Assembly (NCBI RefSeq): GCF_009762795.1
Contig: NZ_CP046400.1
Coordinates: forward strand, 1,775,501 to 1,839,500
Length of the DNA stretch: 64,000 nt
DNA from: Pseudodesulfovibrio cashew
Lineage (GTDB): Bacteria; Desulfobacterota; Desulfovibrionia; Desulfovibrionales; Desulfovibrionaceae
Direction of reading: 5' to 3'
The position numbers and the translations under genes were made by a program. The notes beneath the pieces were generated by a model. That model worked only from the letters and a program-made list of their open reading frames with translations, did no database searches and had not been told where the DNA came from. Shown here in pieces: positions 17,092 through 24,713 of this stretch (positions are counted from its first letter, which is position 1; the number at the start of each line of letters is the position of its first letter).

Positions 17092-18642
17092 TTGTTCGAA
17101 AGCCTGCAAGATAGACTCGGAAACGCCTTTCAAAAATTCAAGGGCCAGAAGCAACTCACCGAAGACAATGTCAAGGAAGGGTTGCGTGAGGTCCGTTTGG
17201 CGTTGCTCGAGGCGGACGTCAACTTCAAGGTCGTCAAACAGTTCGTCGACCAGGTGAAGGAGCGGGCTCTCGGGGAAGAGGTCATGAAGGGCCTGGACCC
17301 GAGCCAGCAGATCGTCAAGGTCGTCAACGACGAACTGGTCGAGCTCCTCGGCGGCGAGCAGCAGGGCGTGGACGTCAAGGCCAGGCCGCTCAAGCTGATG
17401 ATGGTCGGCCTTCAGGGTTCGGGTAAGACCACCAGCTCCGGCAAGCTGGCGCTCTACCTGCGCAAGAATCACGGCAAGAAGCCCTACCTGGTGCCTGCCG
17501 ACGTCTACCGTCCGGCGGCCATCGACCAGTTGACCACCCTGGCCCGGCAGTTGGATGTGCCGGTCTACCCGTCCACCACGGACATGAATCCGGTGGACAT
17601 CTGCAAGGACGCGCTGGTCAAGGCCGAGGAACAGGGCTGCGACCTGGTGCTCTTCGACACCGCGGGCCGTCTGCACATCGACGAGAAGTTGATGGACGAG
17701 CTGGAGAACATCAAGAAGGAATGCTCTCCGCAGGAAATTTTGTTCGTGGCCGACGCCATGACCGGTCAGGACGCCGTCACCGTTGCCGAGGCCTTCAACG
17801 AGAAGCTCGACATCTCCGGTGTGGTCCTGACCAAGATGGATGGCGACGCCCGTGGCGGCGCGGCCCTGTCCATCAAGTCCGTGACCGGCAAGTCGGTCAA
17901 GTTCGTCGGTGTGGGCGAGAAGCTCTCCGAGCTGGAGCTCTTCCACCCGGACCGCATCGCCAGCCGCATCCTCGGCATGGGCGACATGATGACCCTCATC
18001 GAGAAGGCGCAGTCCGAGATCGACGAGGACGAGGCCAAGGCCATGGCCGAAAAGATGGCCAAGGCGGAGTTCGACTTCGAGGACTTCCGCAGCCACATGC
18101 GCAAGATCAAGAAGCTTGGCAGCATGGAAGGGTTGCTCAAGATGATTCCCGGCATGGGCAACATCATGAAGCAGATGGGCCAGGATGCCCTGCCCGAGGA
18201 CGAGATGAAGCGCACCGAGGCGATCATCAGCTCCATGACCATGAAGGAGCGTCGCCAGCCCAAGCTCATCAATCAGAGCCGCAAGGAGCGCATCGCCAAG
18301 GGCTCCGGCGTCAAGGTGGCCGACGTCAATGCGCTCATCAAGAATTTCAATCAGATGAGCAAGGTCATGCAGGCCATGATGGGCGGTGGCAAGTCCAAGA
18401 AGCAGAAGGGCCTGATGAACAAGCTCAAGGGGCTGGCCGGTGGCGGCATGCCCGATATGAGCGCCCTGGGCGGCATGGAAGGCATGGGCAACATGCCCGG
18501 GATGCCGGGAATGCCTGGGATGCCTGGGATGCCGGGCATGGGCGAGGAAGAGGGCGGCAAGCGCTCTCTCTCCAAGAAGACCCTCAAGGCGCGCAAGAAA
18601 AAGAAGCTGAACAAGAAGAACAAGAAAAAGAAAAAGAAGTAG
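17092..18642 (+). CDS. ffh: Signal recognition particle protein Ffh
   Basis: GTPase that binds signal sequences with 4.5S RNA and delivers ribosomes to FtsY (516 residues). Start codon TTG at 17092 preceded by AGGGAGATAGG. N domain (1-90), GTPase G domain with VGLQGSGKTTSSGKLALYL, VPADVYRPAAIDQL, LFDTAGRL and LTKMDGDARGGAAL, then the methionine-rich M domain. The C-terminus is longer than the roughly 450-residue norm: five PGM units (codons around 18496-18540) followed by a Lys-rich tail of about 35 residues. Expected in the ffh-rpsP-trmD neighbourhood. Confidence 0.97.
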   Translation: MFESLQDRLGNAFQKFKGQKQLTEDNVKEGLREVRLALLEADVNFKVVKQFVDQVKERALGEEVMKGLDPSQQIVKVVNDELVELLGGEQQGVDVKARPLKLMMVGLQGSGKTTSSGKLALYLRKNHGKKPYLVPADVYRPAAIDQLTTLARQLDVPVYPSTTDMNPVDICKDALVKAEEQGCDLVLFDTAGRLHIDEKLMDELENIKKECSPQEILFVADAMTGQDAVTVAEAFNEKLDISGVVLTKMDGDARGGAALSIKSVTGKSVKFVGVGEKLSELELFHPDRIASRILGMGDMMTLIEKAQSEIDEDEAKAMAEKMAKAEFDFEDFRSHMRKIKKLGSMEGLLKMIPGMGNIMKQMGQDALPEDEMKRTEAIISSMTMKERRQPKLINQSRKERIAKGSGVKVADVNALIKNFNQMSKVMQAMMGGGKSKKQKGLMNKLKGLAGGGMPDMSALGGMEGMGNMPGMPGMPGMPGMPGMGEEEGGKRSLSKKTLKARKKKKLNKKNKKKKKK

Positions 18643-18710
18643 TGGAGTGAAGGTCGGACCGGGAGCCGGAAAAAACAGAACCGGACACCGATCTTTGTAC
18701 AGATATCAAC

Positions 18711-18739
18711 TTGCCAAGTAGTAGGCAAAAACGTATTAA
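18711..18739 (+). promoter_or_regulatory. Candidate sigma-70 promoter for rpsP operon
   Basis: TTGCCA (18711-18716), 17 bases, TATTAA (18734-18739), 25 bases before the rpsP ATG. The TTGCC also pairs with GGCAA (18723-18727), so a short palindrome overlaps the -35. Confidence 0.45.
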
Positions 18740-18763
18740 ATCATTATTGGGAGTATAAGCACA

Positions 18764-19003
18764 ATGGCTATGAAAATCAGACTGACTCGTATGGGTTCCA
18801 AAAAGCGTCCCTTCTACCGCGTCGTGGCTCTCGACAGCGCCACCCGCCGCGATGGACGCCCCGTTGAGTACCTCGGCCACTACAATCCGATGGTCGAACC
18901 CAACGACATCCAGCTCGACATGGAAAAGATCGAGAAATGGCTGGCACAAGGTGCCGAGCCCAGCAACACTGTTCGTTCCCTGCTGAAGAAGGCCGGCAAG
19001 TAA
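18764..19003 (+). CDS. rpsP: 30S ribosomal protein S16
   Basis: A 79-residue ribosomal protein of the 30S body. [20 protein letters not shown] and [12 protein letters not shown] are diagnostic. TTGGGAGTATAAGCAC precedes the ATG. It is first in the rpsP-khpA-rimM-trmD-rplS-rnhB order. Confidence 0.97.
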   Translation: MAMKIRLTRMGSKKRPFYRVVALDSATRRDGRPVEYLGHYNPMVEPNDIQLDMEKIEKWLAQGAEPSNTVRSLLKKAGK

Positions 19004-19089
19004 GCACTGTGCTTTCGTAAGTCCGGTACTCAATTTGGCAGCTCAAGTTCACGGCGCGAGACGACGCGCCGATAGCGGAGGTAGACGTC

Positions 19090-19323
19090 ATGCTGAAAGA
19101 GATGATTGAGTACATTGCCAAGTCCCTGGTGGACAACCCGGATGAAGTGCATGTGTCTGAAGTCGAAGGCGAACAGACCTCGGTGATCGAACTGAAGGTT
19201 GCGAAAGAGGACCTCGGAAAGGTGATCGGCAAGCAGGGCCGTACGGCGCGCGCCATGCGCACTCTGCTTGGAGCCGCCTCCACCAAGGCCCGCAAGCGCT
19301 CCGTTCTGGAGATTCTCGAGTAG
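19090..19323 (+). CDS. khpA: KH-domain RNA-binding protein KhpA
   Basis: A 77-residue single KH-domain protein. The GxxG loop is in [17 protein letters not shown]. KhpA-type proteins bind RNA broadly and in some bacteria influence cell size with KhpB; no KhpB is in this window. Located between rpsP and rimM, as in many bacteria. GGAGGTAGACGTC supplies the ribosome site. Confidence 0.93.
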   Translation: MLKEMIEYIAKSLVDNPDEVHVSEVEGEQTSVIELKVAKEDLGKVIGKQGRTARAMRTLLGAASTKARKRSVLEILE

Positions 19324-19340
19324 CGGCTCCCGACCGGGAG

Positions 19341-19383
19341 CTGCGGCAATGCCGCAGAAAACGGGCCGACGGTCGGTCGGCCC
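19341..19383 (+). other. Two tandem hairpins after khpA
   Basis: CTGCGGC/GCCGCAG with loop AAT (19341-19357) and GGGCCGAC/GTCGGCCC with loop GGTCG (19363-19383). Neither has a T-run; they precede the terminator-like hairpin and may protect the rpsP-khpA mRNA 3' end. Confidence 0.55.
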
Positions 19384-19392
19384 CGAAGCGCG

Positions 19393-19441
19393 AAAAACCC
19401 AGGGCCGTCACGCATGAGCATGCGTGGGGTCTGGGTTTTTT
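19393..19441 (+). terminator. Terminator or attenuator between khpA and rimM
   Basis: AAAAACCCAG (19393-19402) pairs with CTGGGTTTTT (19431-19440), with an inner stem CACGCATG/CATGCGTG, and a run of six T ends at 19441. It is a strong rho-independent form placed inside the operon, so partial termination may lower rimM-trmD relative to rpsP. Confidence 0.8.
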
Positions 19442-19463
19442 GCGGCGCAACGCACGTGGACCC

Positions 19464-20075
19464 ATGAAACGAACCGGATTCATCGAAGTTGGTGGCGTGG
19501 CCAGACCGCACGGAATTCGCGGGGAGTTCTGCATAAAGAGCTATGCGGACTCCCCGTCGCTTTTCGGGCGCGTGAGCACCGTCTTTCTGCAACGGGACGG
19601 CGGACGACCCGAGCCGCTTGCCGTGGAGTCCTGGCGCGAGCACAAGGGCATGGTCCTGCTCAAGTGCAAGGGCGTGAACGATCGCGACCGGGTCGACGAG
19701 CTGCGCGGCATGGCCGTGCTCATCCGCGAGGACGACCTGCCCGAGCCGGACGAGGGCGAGCACTATATCGTCGATATGCTCGGCTGCCGCGTGCGCCTGG
19801 ACGACGGCACCGATGTGGGCGTGCTGGAAACCTTCTACGAGAACCCCGGCCAGGACACCTGGGTCATCGTGGCCGACGACGGCAAGGAGATCCTGCTCCC
19901 GGCCGTCCCCGAATTCGTTCTGGACGTGGACCTCGATGAGGAGGTCATTGTCATTGACCCGCCCGAGGGGTTGCTGGACCTCTACCTCAACCCGGAACCG
20001 CCCAAGAAGAAAAAACCGCGACGCCGCACGGCAAAGAAAAAGCCGCGCCCCAAGAAGCCGTCCGCAGCCGAGTAG
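19464..20075 (+). CDS. rimM: Ribosome maturation factor RimM
   Basis: 16S processing factor that binds S19 in the 30S head (203 residues). VGGVARPHGIRGEFCIKSY is the N-terminal RimM motif; the PRC-barrel domain follows (EHYIVDMLGCRVRLDDG to FVLDVDLDEEVIVIDPPEG). The last ~30 residues are a Lys/Pro/Arg-rich tail (EPPKKKKPRRRTAKKKPRPK) not seen in most RimM. Start ATG at 19464 lies just downstream of the hairpin T-run. trmD begins 3 bases after the stop. Confidence 0.95.
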   Translation: MKRTGFIEVGGVARPHGIRGEFCIKSYADSPSLFGRVSTVFLQRDGGRPEPLAVESWREHKGMVLLKCKGVNDRDRVDELRGMAVLIREDDLPEPDEGEHYIVDMLGCRVRLDDGTDVGVLETFYENPGQDTWVIVADDGKEILLPAVPEFVLDVDLDEEVIVIDPPEGLLDLYLNPEPPKKKKPRRRTAKKKPRPKKPSAAE

Positions 20076-20078
20076 CCC

Positions 20079-21374
20079 ATGCGTTTTCATCTCGTCTCCA
20101 TCTTTCCGCACTATTTCGAGTCGCCGCTTTCCTCGGGGCTCATGGGCAAGGCCGTGGAAACCGGACTGGTCGAGTTCGACCACGTGGACGTGCGCCACTT
20201 TGCGGGCGGGGTTCACAAGTCCGTGGACGACCGCCCCTTCGGCGGCGGGCCGGGCATGCTGCTCAAGCTCGATCCCATGGTCAAGGCGCTCGGGTCCATC
20301 GAGCGTCCGGGTCGGATCATGATGCTTTCCCCGCGCGGCAAGCCCCTGAATCAGGCCCGCTCCCGCGAGCTGGCCCTGGAAGAGGACGTCACCCTCATCT
20401 GCGGCCGTTACGAGGGCATCGACGAACGCCTCCTGGACCTCTACGACATCGAGATGGTCAGCGTGGGCGACTTCGTGCTCAACGGCGGCGAGGCGGGCGC
20501 GGTCTGCCTCATAGAGTCCGTGGCCAGGCTGCTGCCCGGCTTCATGGGGCATACGGATTCAGGGGACGAGGAGAGTTTTTCCGCCGGACTGCTGGAGTAC
20601 CCGCACTACACCCGGCCCGACGACTGGGACGGCCTGACCGTGCCCGAGGTGCTCAGGAGCGGCGACCACGGCAAGATCTGCCAGTGGCGGCGCGAGCGTT
20701 CCCTGGATGCGACCCTGCGCGACCGTCCGGACCTGCTGCCCACTGCCTCCCTCACCGTGGAGGACGTGGACTACCTGCGGAAGCAGTCGCGCACCCGGCT
20801 GGGGCGCAACCTGTATATCGCCCTCTGCCACTACCCGGTGCTCAACAAGTTCGGCGAGAAGGTCGCGGTGTCCGTGACCAACCTGGACCTCCACGACATG
20901 GCGCGGGTGACCCGCACCTACGGGCTGGGCGGCTTCTACGCCACCACGCCCATCGAGGACCAGCAGGCGCTGGCCGAACAACTGCTTGCCCACTGGAAAC
21001 AGGGGGCGGGGGCCAAGGCCAACCCGGACCGGGCCGAGGCGCTTTCCAAGGTCAAAGTTTTTGACGATATCGAGGCTGCCATCCTTGACATTACGCGTCA
21101 AACAGGGCAATGTCCCCGCCTCGCGGCTACGTCAGCAAGGCTGGATCGCCGCAAGGAGGCCGAGCCCGCGACTACCTACGGAACGGTGCGAAAATGGTTA
21201 GAAAATTCACCAGTTTTGCTCGTTTTTGGAACCGGACACGGCCTGGCCGAGGAGATCCTCTCCCGCGCGGAAGGAATCCTGCGGCCCATCCGATATCTGG
21301 ACGATTACAACCATCTGTCGGTGCGCAGTGCGGTGGCCATCACCGTCGACCGCCTCATCGCGGATGAATATTAG
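20079..21374 (+). CDS. trmD: tRNA (guanine-N1)-methyltransferase TrmD fused to a second RNA-methyltransferase domain
   Basis: A 431-residue protein. Residues 1 to about 235 are TrmD, which makes m1G37: MRFHLVSIFPHYFESPLSSG, DRPFGGGPGMLLK, LICGRYEGIDERLL and SVGDFVLNGGEAGAVCLIES form the knotted SAM site. From about residue 250 there is an extra domain (RNLYIALCHYPVLNKFGEKV ... TYGLGGFYATTP ... PVLLVFGTGHGLAEEIL) matching the stand-alone SPOUT-like family known as Methyltrn_RNA_4/DUF2168. Typical TrmD is about 240-260 residues. The fusion puts two knotted methyltransferase domains in one chain; the target of the second is unknown. Confidence 0.93.
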   Translation: MRFHLVSIFPHYFESPLSSGLMGKAVETGLVEFDHVDVRHFAGGVHKSVDDRPFGGGPGMLLKLDPMVKALGSIERPGRIMMLSPRGKPLNQARSRELALEEDVTLICGRYEGIDERLLDLYDIEMVSVGDFVLNGGEAGAVCLIESVARLLPGFMGHTDSGDEESFSAGLLEYPHYTRPDDWDGLTVPEVLRSGDHGKICQWRRERSLDATLRDRPDLLPTASLTVEDVDYLRKQSRTRLGRNLYIALCHYPVLNKFGEKVAVSVTNLDLHDMARVTRTYGLGGFYATTPIEDQQALAEQLLAHWKQGAGAKANPDRAEALSKVKVFDDIEAAILDITRQTGQCPRLAATSARLDRRKEAEPATTYGTVRKWLENSPVLLVFGTGHGLAEEILSRAEGILRPIRYLDDYNHLSVRSAVAITVDRLIADEY

Positions 21375-21398
21375 ATTTTGAGGATTAAGGAGAATACC

Positions 21399-21749
21399 AT
21401 GAACGTGATCAAGAAAATCGAGTCCGAGCACATCCGCCTGGACATGCCCGATTTCAAGGCCGGCGACACCGTCAAGGTCCACTACCGCATCATCGAGGGC
21501 GAGAAGGAGCGCATCCAGGTCTTCCAGGGTGCTGTCCTGCGCCGCCGCCGCGGCACCACCAACTCCACCTTCACCGTGCGGAAGATTTCCGACGGCGTGG
21601 GCGTGGAGCGCGTGTTCCCCATGAACTCCCCCTTCATCGACCGCGTGGAAGTGGTCTCCGAGGGCAAGGTTCGTCGCGGTCGCATCTACTACCTGCGCAA
21701 CCTGCGCGGTAAGGCCGCCCGCATCAAGTCCAAGCAGATCTGGGAGTAA
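21399..21749 (+). CDS. rplS: 50S ribosomal protein L19
   Basis: A 116-residue ribosomal protein at the 30S-50S interface. [40 protein letters not shown] and [15 protein letters not shown] are diagnostic. Start at 21399 after TAAGGAG (21386-21392). Confidence 0.97.
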   Translation: MNVIKKIESEHIRLDMPDFKAGDTVKVHYRIIEGEKERIQVFQGAVLRRRRGTTNSTFTVRKISDGVGVERVFPMNSPFIDRVEVVSEGKVRRGRIYYLRNLRGKAARIKSKQIWE

Positions 21750-21896
21750 TTTTCCGGATAGGCGGGCGTCTGCGCCGCCGCTCGGTCGACCGGGACTCTT
21801 GCGTATTGAGATACGCTTCGATCCCCGGTCTCCCTCGCGTCGGTACATCCACCCACCTCTTCGAAAAATTCCTGGATTTCTATCTTGAGATATAGT

Positions 21897-21928
21897 GCCC
21901 GGAACGTCTGTTGGCGTTCCGGGCTTTT
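21897..21928 (+). terminator. Terminator between rplS and rnhB
   Basis: GCCCGGAACG (21897-21906) pairs with CGTTCCGGGC (21915-21924), followed by TTTT. It lies in the 287-base spacer after rplS, which otherwise shows only a small palindrome TATCT-TG-AGATA near 21881-21892. Confidence 0.85.
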
Positions 21929-22036
21929 GTGCTTGCGCCGAGGTTCAGGTAGTCATAAGCCTTGGTTGCCGGGGCCGAATGCAATCGCTGTTTGCGTCTT
22001 TTCTTCTCTCCGCAATTCGGGCACAACATCACCACC

Positions 22037-22678
22037 ATGACGCAACCGACCCTCTTTTCCGTTACAACCCACCTGCCCGAAGATGTGGCGGGTGTGGACG
22101 AAGCCGGGCGTGGCTGTCTGGCCGGGCCGGTGGTGGCAGGGGCGTGCATCCTGCCCGCCGAATACGACCTGCCCGGGCTGACCGACTCCAAACAACTCAC
22201 CGCCGCCAAGCGGGAGGCGCTCTACGACCTCATCCGCGAGCAGGCCGTTGCCTGGTCTTTGGGTGTGGCGTGGGCTCCCGAGATCGACCGCATCAACATC
22301 CTGGAAGCCACATTCCAGGCCATGGGGCGGGCCGTGCGTCATCTGGGGCGCGAGCCGAAATTTCTGCGTATCGACGGAAACAAGACCATTCCGCACTACG
22401 CCCTGAAGCGGGACATTCCCCAGGAGTACGTGATCAAGGGCGACGGCTCGGTCCCGGCCATCTCGGCCGCATCCATCCTGGCCAAGACCTTCCGCGACAG
22501 GCTCATGGTGAAGCTGGCCGTCCGTTATCCGGGCTATGGCCTCTCCAAGCACATGGGGTACGGCACCAAGGCGCACATGGAGGCCATCCGCAGCCTGGGG
22601 CCGTGCCGTCTGCATCGCCTCACCTTCCGGGGCGTCAGGCCCGAGGAGAAGCCTCAGGCGCAGGCCTGCCTGTTCTGA
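22037..22678 (+). CDS. rnhB: Ribonuclease HII
   Basis: Removes ribonucleotides and RNA primers from DNA-RNA hybrids (213 residues). [20 protein letters not shown] carries the DE active-site pair; [37 protein letters not shown] and [18 protein letters not shown] complete the family pattern. The start at 22037 (MTQPTLF) is chosen by length; an in-frame upstream codon near 21962 is less likely, and no good ribosome site is visible. Its TGA directly abuts the TCA (reverse-strand TGA) of the convergent cytochrome gene. Confidence 0.95.
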   Translation: MTQPTLFSVTTHLPEDVAGVDEAGRGCLAGPVVAGACILPAEYDLPGLTDSKQLTAAKREALYDLIREQAVAWSLGVAWAPEIDRINILEATFQAMGRAVRHLGREPKFLRIDGNKTIPHYALKRDIPQEYVIKGDGSVPAISAASILAKTFRDRLMVKLAVRYPGYGLSKHMGYGTKAHMEAIRSLGPCRLHRLTFRGVRPEEKPQAQACLF

Positions 22679-23320
22679 TCAATCCGTTTCGTGATAGGTG
22701 CCGGCGAAGCCTCGGATGGCATCGGCGTGGTTGTTTCGTCCGTTGTGGCAGCGGCGGCAGGTGTCCAGCACCGGTTTGCCGTCTCTGCCGGGCGTAGCGA
22801 TGGTTTCGGCGCTCTCTTCTTGGATGTGCTCCCTGCCCGGACCGTGGCACGCCTCGCAGCCAACGCCGAGCTCCGTGTACCGCTTCTCGTAGGGGTTGCA
22901 CCCTGTCAGATGGCACATGCCGCACCGCTGGCGGTAGTCGCGTCCGCCCCAGCCCGGCTTTCGGTTCCATCTGTGCTTGTCGAAACGGTATTCCGCAGGC
23001 AGGACGCGCCAGTCCGTATCGACGAAAGCCGCCTTCCTGTGCAGGCCCACCACCAGAAAGACGTCGTCCGCCCGGAGCGGGCTTTTCCCCCAGTCGCCGG
23101 GCAGGGCCGCGAGGTCCCGGCGGTAGCGGACGAAACGCGCCTTGAGCGTTTTGGACCACTGTTCATACTGCGTTTCGTGGCACTGGGCGCACGCCTTGGA
23201 GCCCGCATATGTCTCGGGAGGGGCCGTGGCGACGACGCCTTCGTTTCTGATGGAAGCGGCATGGGCGCTGGCCGCCGCCAGGCAGAGCAGCAGGCAGGAG
23301 AGAAGCATACAGTTGCGCAT
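22679..23320 (-). CDS. Tetraheme c-type cytochrome, secreted
   Basis: A 213-residue periplasmic protein with signal peptide (MLLSCLLLCLAAASAHA) and four CxxCH heme sites: CAQCH, CGMCH, CEACH and CRRCH. The arrangement resembles cytochrome c554-type multiheme families rather than the class III tetraheme cytochrome c3, since it is larger and the first heme is separated from the others by about 90 residues. No partner oxidoreductase is adjacent, so the redox partner is unknown. Start at 23320 follows AGGATAGG. Confidence 0.88.
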   Translation of the reverse strand: MRNCMLLSCLLLCLAAASAHAASIRNEGVVATAPPETYAGSKACAQCHETQYEQWSKTLKARFVRYRRDLAALPGDWGKSPLRADDVFLVVGLHRKAAFVDTDWRVLPAEYRFDKHRWNRKPGWGGRDYRQRCGMCHLTGCNPYEKRYTELGVGCEACHGPGREHIQEESAETIATPGRDGKPVLDTCRRCHNGRNNHADAIRGFAGTYHETD

Positions 23321-23406
23321 GGGGCCTATCCTACATGCCCCGGTACTCTGCGCAAAGCCCTTTTCCATGCTTAACAAACAGGCCCTGTCCATTTACAATG
23401 CAAGGG

Positions 23407-24588
23407 ATGCAGACGTGGATTCTCCATATCGACATGGACGCTTTTTTCGCCTCCGTGGAGCAGCTCGACAACCCGGAACTGCGGGGCAAGCCCGTGGCCG
23501 TGGGCGGGACCTCGGACCGGAGCGTGGTCTCGGCCGCCAGCTACGAGGTGCGCAAGTACGGCGTGCGCTCGGCCATGAGCGTGGTCAAGGCCCGCCAGCT
23601 ATGTCCGGATATCATCCTAGTGCCCGGACGAATGGCCCGCTACAAGGAGGTCTCGAGGCAAGTCATGGGCGTGCTGGCCGAGTTTTCGCCCACGGTGGAG
23701 AAAGCCAGCGTGGACGAGGCCTACCTTGATGGTACCGGCCTGGAACGGCTCTTCGGCCCCATCGACGAGGTGGGCCGGCAGATCAAGGCGCGCATGGCCG
23801 AGGTGACCGGGCTGACCTGCTCGGTGGGCGCGGCCCCGGTCCGCTTCCTGGCCAAGATCGCCTCGGACATGGACAAGCCAGACGGCATGTTCATCATCCA
23901 TCCCCATCAGGTGGAGGACTTCCTGCGCACCCTGCCGGTGAAGAAGATTCCCGGCGTGGGCAAGAAGCTGCTCGACATCCTGACCCGGCTTGGCGCGCAT
24001 ACCTGCGGCGACGTGCTCAAGCGGGACCGCGCTTTCTGGGAGGAGCGGCTGGGCAAATACGGCGCGGCCCTGCACGACCGGGCGCGGGGCATCGACCCCA
24101 ACGGCGTGGTCACCACCTCGGCGGCCAAGAGTTGCAGCGCGGAGAACACATTTCACGAGGACACCACCGACCGTGCGGTACTTACCCGTTGGCTCCTTGC
24201 CCAGTCCGAGCGGGTGGGCGCGGACCTGCGCCGCCACGGGTACAAGGGTCGCACCGTGACCCTCAAGGTCAAGTTCGCCGACTTCAAGCAGATCACCCGG
24301 TCCCTCTCCCTGGATTCACGAACGGACAACACCGCTGTCATCTTCGAGACGGCTTGCGCGTTGTTGAAACAGGTGGAGCTGAGACGCGCGGTGCGGCTCA
24401 TCGGAGTGGGTGTCTCCAATTTCGAAGGCCGCAGCCGCCAGGTCACCCTTTTCGAGGAAGCGCCCCGGGCCAGTGAGGAAACAAGCGGCCTGGACAAGGC
24501 GGTGGACGCCGTGCGCCATCGCTTCGGCTCCAAGGCTGTCACTCGCGTGGATTTATTGGGTTTCAAGAAAAATAAAGAAAATGAATAA
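23407..24588 (+). CDS. dinB: DNA polymerase IV
   Basis: Y-family translesion polymerase (393 residues). WILHIDMDAFFASVEQLDNP and ASVDEAYLDGTGLERLFGP hold the catalytic acidic residues; the helix-hairpin-helix PVKKIPGVGKKLLDIL and the little-finger domain follow. No beta-clamp peptide is obvious at the C-terminus (DLLGFKKNKENE). The start at 23407 (MQTWILHID) matches family length; an ATG three codons earlier is possible. No LexA-like box was recognised upstream. Confidence 0.93.
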   Translation: MQTWILHIDMDAFFASVEQLDNPELRGKPVAVGGTSDRSVVSAASYEVRKYGVRSAMSVVKARQLCPDIILVPGRMARYKEVSRQVMGVLAEFSPTVEKASVDEAYLDGTGLERLFGPIDEVGRQIKARMAEVTGLTCSVGAAPVRFLAKIASDMDKPDGMFIIHPHQVEDFLRTLPVKKIPGVGKKLLDILTRLGAHTCGDVLKRDRAFWEERLGKYGAALHDRARGIDPNGVVTTSAAKSCSAENTFHEDTTDRAVLTRWLLAQSERVGADLRRHGYKGRTVTLKVKFADFKQITRSLSLDSRTDNTAVIFETACALLKQVELRRAVRLIGVGVSNFEGRSRQVTLFEEAPRASEETSGLDKAVDAVRHRFGSKAVTRVDLLGFKKNKENE

Positions 24589-24601
24589 GTTGAGGCTATG
24601 C

Positions 24602-24632
24602 TGTTATAATGTCCCATTGGCCTTGCCAATGG
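24602..24632 (+). promoter_or_regulatory. Extended -10 promoter followed by a perfect palindrome
   Basis: TGTTATAAT (24602-24610) is a consensus extended -10. Immediately after it CCATTGGC (24614-24621) and GCCAATGG (24625-24632) form an 8-bp inverted repeat, which would straddle the transcription start as an operator or form a 5'-end RNA hairpin. It lies about 80 bases before the unknown periplasmic protein gene. Confidence 0.55.
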
Positions 24633-24713
24633 TATGAAAGATTACTACATAGTTATTTCGAAGCACGTAAAAAACGTCTCCGGCGGGTTAGGGAGACACA
24701 CCCAACATAGCAT

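Noticed and set aside
18494..18540. Tandem nine-base repeats considered as a CRISPR-like or VNTR array
   Set aside because: They are in frame and encode PGM units within Ffh; there are no spacers.
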